In this document: piece after piece, positions 1-5,937 of the stretch | Layout: every line of letters begins with the position of its first letter | Numbering within the stretch: position 1 is the stretch's first letter | DNA from: Betaproteobacteria bacterium UBA7395 | Lineage (GTDB): Bacteria > Pseudomonadota > Gammaproteobacteria > Burkholderiales > Rhodocyclaceae | Length of the DNA stretch: 6,992 nt | Assembly: GCA_002470165.1 (NCBI GenBank) | Contig: DKNF01000233.1 | Location: forward strand, 1 to 6,992 | Direction of reading: 5' to 3' | Program-made: the position numbers and the translations under genes | The notes under the pieces: model-generated | Database searches by the model: none | What the model saw: the letters and a program-made list of their open reading frames with translations, nothing else | What the model was told of the DNA's origin: nothing

Positions 1-747
<747 letters not shown>

Positions 748-774
748 TTAATGTGTTTTTTCTGTTTCGTGTGT

Positions 775-787
775 TTGGCTCAGCCAA
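775..787. repeat. Short palindrome TTGGCT-C-AGCCAA
   Basis: Six-base arms TTGGCT and AGCCAA flank a single C. It lies 27 bases upstream of the rnk start codon, so it could be an operator half or part of the rnk leader. At this length chance occurrence is possible. Confidence 0.3.
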
Positions 788-856
788 GCAAATTAATGGA
801 CCAAGGATGTTAGTTGCACTGACTGGTCTTGATAAGTCGGCAAGTTTGAATAAGAC

Positions 857-875
857 TGTTTCCATTAAGGAAACA
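857..875. promoter_or_regulatory. Perfect inverted repeat TGTTTCC-ATTAA-GGAAACA, possible operator
   Basis: Two perfect 7-base arms flank a 5-base A/T centre, and the element contains the T-N11-A spacing typical of LysR-family sites. It ends 11 bases before the GTG start of the LysR gene and its right arm includes AAGGAAAC, the best Shine-Dalgarno-like run there. It could be an autoregulatory operator, or an RNA hairpin hiding the ribosome binding site. Neither role is proven by sequence alone. Confidence 0.5.
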
Positions 876-886
876 ATGGAAGCGCT

Positions 887-1822
887 GTGCACGACATCAA
901 CGACATGCTGCTGTTCGCCCAGGTGGTCAAGGCCCGCAGTTTTTCCGGGGCGGCCTTGCGCCTGGGAATTTCCAAATCCCGGGTGAGCAAGTCGGTGGCC
1001 CGGCTGGAAGCGGCGCTCGGCGTCCGCCTGCTGCAGCGCAGTACGCGCCGGCTGAGCCTGACCGAAGTGGGCGAGGCCTATTTCGAGCATTGCGACCGCA
1101 TCCTCGACGAACTGGCGCGCGCCGACAGCACCATCGGCAGCCTGCACCAGACGCCGCGCGGCAAGCTGCGCTTCAGTGCGCCGGTGGCTTTCAGCACGCT
1201 GCACGTGGCGCCGGCGCTGGCCGATTTCATGCTGCAGTACCCGGAGCTGTCGGTGGACATGACGATCAGCGACCGCCTGGTTAATCTGGTCGACGAAGGC
1301 TACGACCTGGCCTTGCGTATCGCTCCGGAGCCCGGCGGCAACCTGGTCGCCCGGCGCCTGGCGCCGATCCGGCGGAAGATCTGCGCCAGCCCGGCCTACC
1401 TGTCGCGCTGGGGCGTGCCGCAGGTGCCTGCCGATCTGGCCCGGCATAACTGTCTCGACTACACCTATCTGACGACGCAGGGTTTCTGGCACCTGCAGGG
1501 GCCGGACGGCGACATTTCGGTGCCGGTGTCAGGTTCGCTGCGCATCAACGACGACGAGGCGCTGTCGCAGGCCGTCCTCGGCGGTCTCGGCCTGGCGCTG
1601 CTGCCGACCTTCATCATCGGCAGCGAACTGCAGGCCGGAAGGCTGGTCGAAGTGTTGCCGGGCTATGTGCCGATCGAACGCTTCATCTACGCCGTGCATC
1701 TGCCGAATCGCCATCTGCCGCTGAAGGTACGCGCCTTCATCGACTTCCTGCAGCAGCGCTTCGGCGAACAGCCTTACTGGGATCAGCCCGGCGAACGCCT
1801 GTGGCTGGGCCTGAGTCGATGA
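887..1822 (+). CDS. LysR-family transcriptional regulator (CrgA-like)
   Basis: A 311-residue LysR-type DNA-binding regulator of normal family length. The N-terminal winged helix-turn-helix covers about residues 6-64: LLFAQVVKARSFSGAALRL, then the recognition region SKSRVSKSVARLEAALGVRL, then RSTRRLSLTEVG. A periplasmic-binding-protein-like effector domain follows from about residue 88 to 295, with the CrgA-subfamily signature NLVDEGYDLALRI and a late GGLGLALLPTFI segment. The reading frame is closed just upstream (TAA at 866-868), so only GTG at 887 or ATG at 905 can be the start. I prefer GTG because the HTH is then complete at its N-terminal side; GGAAG at 878-882 is a close-spaced possible ribosome binding site. 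The gene is divergent from rnk and is followed after 13 bases by the sugar dehydrogenase gene, its most likely co-transcribed partner. The effector cannot be read from the sequence. Confidence 0.92.
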   Translation: MHDINDMLLFAQVVKARSFSGAALRLGISKSRVSKSVARLEAALGVRLLQRSTRRLSLTEVGEAYFEHCDRILDELARADSTIGSLHQTPRGKLRFSAPVAFSTLHVAPALADFMLQYPELSVDMTISDRLVNLVDEGYDLALRIAPEPGGNLVARRLAPIRRKICASPAYLSRWGVPQVPADLARHNCLDYTYLTTQGFWHLQGPDGDISVPVSGSLRINDDEALSQAVLGGLGLALLPTFIIGSELQAGRLVEVLPGYVPIERFIYAVHLPNRHLPLKVRAFIDFLQQRFGEQPYWDQPGERLWLGLSR

Positions 1823-1823
1823 C

Positions 1824-1827
1824 GAGG
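1824..1827 (+). promoter_or_regulatory. Ribosome binding site of the sugar dehydrogenase gene
   Basis: GAGG lies 8 bases before the ATG at 1836 but only 2 bases before the in-frame ATG at 1830. It therefore favours 1836 as the true start. Confidence 0.6.
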
Positions 1828-1835
1828 AAATGCCG

Positions 1836-2966
1836 ATGAAACGTCTGTTGATGGTCGCCGGTCTGGTGGCTTGTCTGGGATTGCCGGCGCAGGCCGAGGT
1901 GCTGCGCAGCGAACGCGAGGATTTCCGGGTGCGCGTGCTCAGCGAGGGGCTGGTGCATCCTTGGGCGCTGGCTTTTTTGCCCGACGGTCGCATGCTGGTC
2001 AGCGAGCGGCCGGGGCGCCTGCGCTTGCTGGCGGCCGACGGTCGACTCGATCCGCGCCCGGTGGCGGGCGTGCCGGCGGTTGCAGCGAGCGGACAGGGCG
2101 GTTTGCTCGACGTCGTGCTGCATCCGGACTTTGCCGCCAACGGCTGGATCTACCTGAGCTACGCCGCGGCCGGCGAGGGCGGGGTCGGTACCGAGGTGGT
2201 GCGCGGACGCTGGGTGTCCGATGCCGCCGGTCACCGGCTGGAAGACCTGCGGGTGATTTACCGGCAACGGCCGAAATCGTCCGGCGGGCAGCATTTCGGC
2301 TCGCGCCTGGTGTTCGACCGGGACGGCTTCCTGCACATCAGCCAGGGCGATCGCGGCACGATGGCGCGGGCGCAGCAGCTCGACGATCTGGCCGGCAAGC
2401 AGGTCCGGCTGCACGACGATGGTCGGGTGCCGGCGGACAATCCCTGGCGGGGAGTGGCCGGCGCGCATCCGGAAATCTTCAGCGTCGGCCACCGCAACGT
2501 CCAGGGGGCGGCGCTGCACCCGGTCAGCGGCGCTTTGTGGACCCATGAGCACGGCCCCCAGGGCGGCGACGAGATCAATATCGTGCGCAAAGGACGCAAC
2601 TACGGCTGGCCGGTGATCACTCACGGGGTGAATTACGTGATCGGCACGAAAATCGGCGTCGGCACGCATCGCGAGGGGTTGGAGCAGCCCCTGTACCAAT
2701 GGACGCCGTCGATTGCTCCGTCGGGCATGGCCTTCTATGTCGGCGAGCGTTTTCCTGCGTGGCGCGGCAACCTGTTCGTCGGCGCGCTGAAATACCAGAT
2801 GCTGGTCCGCCTGGAACTCGACGGCGAGCGGGTGGTACATGAAGAGCGCCTGCTGAGCGGGCGCGAAGGTCGGATTCGCGATGTCCGTCAGGGGCCGGAC
2901 GGCTTGATCTACCTGCTCACCGACGCGCCTGACGGCAAGCTGCTGCGTCTTGAACCGGCGCGCTGA
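1836..2966 (+). CDS. yliI: Secreted PQQ-dependent aldose sugar dehydrogenase (YliI/Asd family)
   Basis: A 376-residue soluble quinoprotein that should oxidise the aldehyde carbon of sugars in the periplasm, using pyrroloquinoline quinone and calcium and passing electrons to the respiratory chain. Residues 1-20 form a signal peptide (MKR, a hydrophobic core, cleavage after AQA). The rest is a six-bladed beta-propeller of the GSDH/YliI type: HPWALAFLPDGRML at 41-54, GQGGLLDVVLHPDF at 86-99, GGQHFGSRLVFD at 150-161 (H153 probable catalytic base), GHRNVQG at 218-224, HEHGPQGGDEIN at 237-248 (PQQ-pocket segment), and a C-terminal RIRDVRQGPDG. Length matches E. coli YliI (371). An ATG at 1830 would add MP, but its spacing from GAGG is too short. 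It follows the LysR gene by 13 bases and ends 3 bases from the fnr stop. No PQQ biosynthesis gene is in the window. Substrate specificity is unknown. Confidence 0.93.
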   Translation: MKRLLMVAGLVACLGLPAQAEVLRSEREDFRVRVLSEGLVHPWALAFLPDGRMLVSERPGRLRLLAADGRLDPRPVAGVPAVAASGQGGLLDVVLHPDFAANGWIYLSYAAAGEGGVGTEVVRGRWVSDAAGHRLEDLRVIYRQRPKSSGGQHFGSRLVFDRDGFLHISQGDRGTMARAQQLDDLAGKQVRLHDDGRVPADNPWRGVAGAHPEIFSVGHRNVQGAALHPVSGALWTHEHGPQGGDEINIVRKGRNYGWPVITHGVNYVIGTKIGVGTHREGLEQPLYQWTPSIAPSGMAFYVGERFPAWRGNLFVGALKYQMLVRLELDGERVVHEERLLSGREGRIRDVRQGPDGLIYLLTDAPDGKLLRLEPAR

Positions 2967-2969
2967 AAC

Positions 2970-3713
2970 TCAGGCGCGGTGGTTCATCAGCGCCTTGAGG
3001 CCGTTCACGTTGAGAATGCGGATATGCTTCTGCTGCACCGCGATATAGCCTTCTTCCTGGAATTTCGAGAAGGCGCGCGAGACGGTTTCCAGCTTGAGGC
3101 CGAGGTAGCTGCCGATTTCCTCGCGCGTCATGCGCAGGTAGAACTCGGCGTGCGAGAAGCCACGTGCGGTAAAGCGCTGTGACAGGTTGAGCAGGAAGGC
3201 GGCCAGGCGCTCTTCGGCGCGCATCGTGCCGAGCAGCATCATCACGCCGTGATCGCGGACGATCTCGCGGCTCATCACCTTGTGGAAGTGGTGTTGCAGG
3301 TTGTGGATCTCGCGCGACAGGCTTTCCAGCCGGTTGAACGGGATCGCGCAGATCTCGCTGTCCTCGAGGGCGATGGCGTTGCAGGTATGGTGTTCGGTGC
3401 TGATGCCGTCGAGGCCCAGGAGTTCGCCGGCCATCTGGAAGCCGGTCACCTGGTCGCGGCCGTCTTCGAGCAGCACGTCGGTCTTGAAGAAGCCGCTGCG
3501 GATCGCGTAGATCGAGTCGAAAGCCTCGCCGGCACGGTACAGGTGATCGCCGCGTTTGATCCGGCGGCGGGTCGAAATGAGGTCGTCGAGACGCTCGAGT
3601 TCCTCAAGGCTGAGACCGAAGGGCAGGCACAGTTCGCGCAGGTTGCAGTTGGAGCAGGCCGTCTTGATGACGGTCAGCGTAATTTCCTGATTCAACGGGA
3701 TTGTGTTGGGCAT
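2970..3713 (-). CDS. fnr: FNR-type oxygen-sensing transcriptional regulator
   Basis: A 247-residue CRP/FNR-family regulator that carries a [4Fe-4S] cluster when oxygen is absent, dimerises and binds TTGATNNNNATCAA sites. With the ATG at 3713, key residues fall at E. coli FNR numbers: cluster cysteines C20, C23, C29 and C122; dimer-helix E150, I151 and D154; and the DNA-reading E209, S212 and R213 in the recognition helix (LETVSRAFSKF). Domains are the cysteine-rich N-terminus, a cyclic-nucleotide-like beta-barrel (about 40-125), a long dimer helix (about 130-165) and the winged HTH (about 170-245). A TTG at 3719 would add two residues, but GCAGG at 3724-3720 lies 6 bases before the ATG and abuts the TTG, so I chose ATG. 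E. coli S24 is N24 here. The gene is divergent from hemN and its upstream region contains an FNR box, so it may also regulate itself. An Anr-type name would describe the same protein. Confidence 0.96.
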   Translation of the reverse strand: MPNTIPLNQEITLTVIKTACSNCNLRELCLPFGLSLEELERLDDLISTRRRIKRGDHLYRAGEAFDSIYAIRSGFFKTDVLLEDGRDQVTGFQMAGELLGLDGISTEHHTCNAIALEDSEICAIPFNRLESLSREIHNLQHHFHKVMSREIVRDHGVMMLLGTMRAEERLAAFLLNLSQRFTARGFSHAEFYLRMTREEIGSYLGLKLETVSRAFSKFQEEGYIAVQQKHIRILNVNGLKALMNHRA

Positions 3714-3719
3714 TGGCAA

Positions 3720-3724
3720 CCTGC
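3720..3724 (-). promoter_or_regulatory. Ribosome binding site deciding the fnr start
   Basis: The minus strand reads GCAGG, 6 bases before the ATG at 3713-3711 and directly against the TTG at 3719. This favours the ATG as the fnr start. Confidence 0.5.
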
Positions 3725-3730
3725 GTTGGC

Positions 3731-3744
3731 TTGATCCATGTCAA
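3731..3744. promoter_or_regulatory. FNR box in the fnr-hemN intergenic region
   Basis: TTGATCCATGTCAA matches the FNR consensus TTGAT-N4-ATCAA at 9 of 10 defined positions (G instead of A at the start of the right half). Its centre (between 3737 and 3738) is 41.5 bases upstream of the hemN start site predicted from the -10 element at 3767-3772. That is the standard class II activation position. On the other side it lies 18 bases from the fnr ATG, so it could also mediate autorepression. The regulator that would bind is encoded next door. Confidence 0.8.
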
Positions 3745-3766
3745 CCGGAACTGCGATCCATCCCCA

Positions 3767-3772
3767 CATAAT
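3767..3772 (+). promoter_or_regulatory. hemN: -10 element of the predicted hemN promoter
   Basis: CATAAT matches the sigma-70 TATAAT element at 5 of 6 positions and predicts transcription starting near 3779, a leader of about 20 bases before the hemN ATG. The hexamer 17 bases upstream (ACCGGA) is not a -35 element, as expected for a promoter that depends on the FNR box. The complementary strand of this stretch reads GATTAT, with TTAACA 19 bases upstream, so it could double as a leftward fnr promoter; that part is weak. Confidence 0.6.
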
Positions 3773-3798
3773 CGAGCCTAAACTTGGCGCTATGTTAA

Positions 3799-5202
3799 AT
3801 GAATTTCGCAACTGAAAACCTCGTCTTCGATCCACAGATCATTCGCCGTTTTGACGTTAACGGCCCGCGTTATACGTCGTATCCCACCGCAGACCGCTTT
3901 GTCGAAGCATTCGACTCGGAGGCTGCAGCGCTCTGGCTCGGCAAGCGCAACATCGGCGGTATCAGCCGGCCGCTGTCATTATACTTCCACATCCCCTTCT
4001 GCAACACCATCTGTTATTACTGTGCCTGTAACAAGATCATCACCAAGGATCACGGGCGCAGTGCCAAGTACCTGAAGTACCTGGGCAAGGAACTCGCCCT
4101 GCAGAGCGCTTCGCTCGAAGGCCGCGACGGTGAGCACGAGGTCATCCAGCTGCACTGGGGCGGTGGTACACCGACCTTCCTGTCGCACGACGAGATGCGC
4201 CAACTGATGGCCGAGACGCGCAAGCACTTCAAGCTGCTCGACGGCGGTGAGTACTCGATCGAGGTCGATCCGCGCAAGGTCGATGCGGCCACCGTGGCCC
4301 TGCTCGGCGAGCTCGGTTTCAACCGGATGAGCGTCGGCGTCCAGGATTTCGACGAGAAGGTCCAGGTCGCCGTCAATCGCGTGCAGAGCGAGGAGGAAAC
4401 CTTCAACGTGATCCGCGCGGCGCGCGCCAGCGGCTTCAAGTCGGTGTCGATCGACCTGATCTACGGCCTGCCGCACCAGAGCGTGATGGGCTTCAACCGG
4501 ACCCTGGAGCGGGTGCTGGCGATGGACCCGGATCGTCTGTCGATCTACAACTACGCGCACCTGCCGGGTCTGTTCAAGCCGCAGCGGCGGATTGCCGATG
4601 CCGACCTGCCGACGCCGGATGCGCGCCTGCAGATCCTGGCGCTGGCGATCAAGAAACTGACCGACGCCGGTTATGTGTTCATCGGCATGGACCACTTCGC
4701 CAAGCCCGACGACGAGCTGGCCGTGGCCCAGCGTCAGGGCCGCCTGCACCGCAATTTCCAGGGCTACTCGACCTATGCCGATTGCGACATGCTGTCCTTC
4801 GGCATTTCGTCGATCAGCAAGGTCGGGCCGACCTACTACCAGAACGTCAAGACCCTGGACGAATACTACGACCGGCTCGATGCGCCGATGCTGCCGGTGA
4901 TTCGCGGTATCGAGCTGACCGCCGACGACATCCTGCGCCGTTCCATCATCCAGGCGCTGATGTGTCATTTCGAGCTGTCGATCGAAAGCATCGAGAGCGC
5001 GCACCTGATCGATTTCCACAAGTATTTCGCTGCCGAGATCGAGGATTTGCGCGAACTGGAGCGCGGTGGCCTGCTCAAGATCGAGCGCGAATGGATCACC
5101 GTGCTGCCGCCGGGGCGCATGCTGGTGCGCGTCATCGCCATGGCCTTCGACCGCTACCTGCGCGCCGACCGGCAGCGGACGCGTTACTCGAAGGTGATCT
5201 GA
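3799..5202 (+). CDS. hemN: Oxygen-independent coproporphyrinogen III oxidase (radical SAM)
   Basis: A 467-residue cytoplasmic radical SAM enzyme that decarboxylates two propionate side chains of coproporphyrinogen III to give protoporphyrinogen IX without oxygen, allowing haem synthesis under anoxia. It aligns end to end with E. coli HemN (457 residues): GPRYTSYPTA at 22-31, the radical SAM cluster motif C68-x3-C72-x2-C75-x-C77, LHWGGGTPT, IEVDPR, FNRMSVGVQDF, IDLIYGLPHQ, IYNYAHLP, FIGMDHFAKPDDELAVAQRQGRLHRNFQGY (in two overlapping conserved blocks), and the C-terminal HemN domain ending FDRYLR...YSKVI. The extra cysteine after the cluster triad and the PDDELAVAQ block separate true HemN from HemW-like paralogues. 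No Shine-Dalgarno sequence precedes the ATG, and a short frame starting at 3792 overlaps the start. It is divergent from fnr and probably FNR-activated. Confidence 0.97.
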   Translation: MNFATENLVFDPQIIRRFDVNGPRYTSYPTADRFVEAFDSEAAALWLGKRNIGGISRPLSLYFHIPFCNTICYYCACNKIITKDHGRSAKYLKYLGKELALQSASLEGRDGEHEVIQLHWGGGTPTFLSHDEMRQLMAETRKHFKLLDGGEYSIEVDPRKVDAATVALLGELGFNRMSVGVQDFDEKVQVAVNRVQSEEETFNVIRAARASGFKSVSIDLIYGLPHQSVMGFNRTLERVLAMDPDRLSIYNYAHLPGLFKPQRRIADADLPTPDARLQILALAIKKLTDAGYVFIGMDHFAKPDDELAVAQRQGRLHRNFQGYSTYADCDMLSFGISSISKVGPTYYQNVKTLDEYYDRLDAPMLPVIRGIELTADDILRRSIIQALMCHFELSIESIESAHLIDFHKYFAAEIEDLRELERGGLLKIEREWITVLPPGRMLVRVIAMAFDRYLRADRQRTRYSKVI

Positions 5203-5221
5203 CGGTGCCGGCGGAGGGGCG

Positions 5222-5241
5222 GGCGGGTTAAACTTCCCGCC
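5222..5241 (+). terminator. GC-rich hairpin after hemN, possible weak terminator
   Basis: GGCGGG and CCCGCC form a perfect 6-base stem around an 8-base loop (TTAAACTT), 19 bases after the hemN stop. Only a broken T run (TGTTTCCTG) follows, so it is a poor intrinsic terminator. It may be partial attenuation or a 3'-end stabiliser between hemN and the next gene. Confidence 0.35.
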
Positions 5242-5264
5242 TGTTTCCTGTCCAGCCCTGTTTC

Positions 5265-5936
5265 ATGCCCGATACCGGTTTTCTTGCCCTGTTTCTCGTC
5301 GGCCTGCTCGGCGGCGCACATTGTGTCGGCATGTGCGGCGGTATCGTCGGTGCGCTGGCCATGGGCGGCGCGTCGCGCTGGTCGATGCACCTGGCCTACA
5401 ACGGTGGCCGCATCCTCTCCTATGCCGCTGCCGGCGCCCTGGCTGGTGCCCTCGGTGCGGCCAGCCTGGGGCTGGAAGGGCAGGTGCCGGCGCGGCTGAT
5501 CCTCTACCTGTTTGCCAACCTGATGCTGATCGCGCTGGGCTTTTACCTGCTCGGTGCGACCCGGGCGCTGGCGTTTACCGAACGTGCCGGCCAGGCGCTG
5601 TGGCGCCGCATTCAGCCGCTGACCCGGCGCTTCCTGCCGGCCACCACCGTCCGTCAGGCCTTTCCGCTGGGCCTGTTGTGGGGTTGGCTGCCTTGCGGGC
5701 TGGTATACAGCGCGCTGGCCAGTGCGCTGTCGGCCGGTTCGGCCGGGCGTGGCGCCGCCCTGATGCTGGCCTTCGGGCTGGGGACCCTGCCCAACCTGTT
5801 GCTCGCCGGCATCCTTTTTTCGCGGCTCAACGAATTTGTCCGCCGGCCCGTGGTCCGTATCTTGTCCGGCCTGCTGATTCTCGGCTTCGGGATTTACGGC
5901 CTGTACGCTTTGCCCTACCTGATGGAGAACGTCTGA
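5265..5936 (+). CDS. COG2836 membrane protein (TauE/SafE/UreH-like family), copper-linked
   Basis: A 223-residue inner-membrane protein with about six hydrophobic segments (roughly residues 5-33, 43-66, 78-97, 130-155, 160-185 and 195-218). Family hallmarks are [11 protein letters not shown] at 16-26 near the start, with C20 and C24, and the second-half motif GWLPCGLVY at 140-148 with C144. The His/Met/Cys cluster suggests metal or thiol chemistry in the membrane. Annotation pipelines usually call it a sulfite exporter or urease-accessory-like protein, but evidence for sulfite transport in this subgroup is thin. In many proteobacteria it sits between hemN and copper ATPase or cbb3 oxidase assembly genes, as here, so a role in copper supply is the better inference. 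It starts 62 bases after hemN with no clear Shine-Dalgarno sequence, and its stop is 1 base before the ATPase start, which suggests translational coupling. Confidence 0.88.
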   Translation: MPDTGFLALFLVGLLGGAHCVGMCGGIVGALAMGGASRWSMHLAYNGGRILSYAAAGALAGALGAASLGLEGQVPARLILYLFANLMLIALGFYLLGATRALAFTERAGQALWRRIQPLTRRFLPATTVRQAFPLGLLWGWLPCGLVYSALASALSAGSAGRGAALMLAFGLGTLPNLLLAGILFSRLNEFVRRPVVRILSGLLILGFGIYGLYALPYLMENV

Positions 5937-5937
5937 G

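Larger units (their letters stand above)
748..886. promoter_or_regulatory. Divergent intergenic region between rnk and the LysR gene
   Basis: This 139-base, comparatively AT-rich stretch must hold the promoters for rnk (leftward) and the LysR gene (rightward). I cannot assign convincing -35/-10 pairs: a TTGATA at 829-834 is a fair -35 match, but no good -10 follows at the right spacing. It contains two symmetric elements, listed separately, at 775-787 and 857-875. Divergent placement is typical of LysR regulators, which often bind such a region to control themselves and the facing gene, so rnk could be a target; this is inference. Confidence 0.5.

Noticed and set aside
829..854. TTGATA/AATAAG as a LysR gene promoter
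   Set aside because: The spacing between the two elements is 14 bases, too short for a usual sigma-70 promoter.
753..986. Small plus-strand frame starting in the rnk-LysR gap (ATG-containing, 77 codons)
   Set aside because: It runs out of frame into the LysR HTH region and gives a Cys/Thr/Pro-rich, shadow-like tail; no ribosome binding site.
1737..2840. Long open frame (367 codons) antisense to the sugar dehydrogenase gene
   Set aside because: Its product has no recognisable motifs and is rich in His, Gln, Arg and Ala, as expected from the reverse of a high-GC gene; the plus-strand frame is a clear YliI homologue.
3979..5019. Long open frame (346 codons) antisense to hemN
   Set aside because: Low-complexity product shadowing a fully conserved HemN; no ribosome binding site or family signature.
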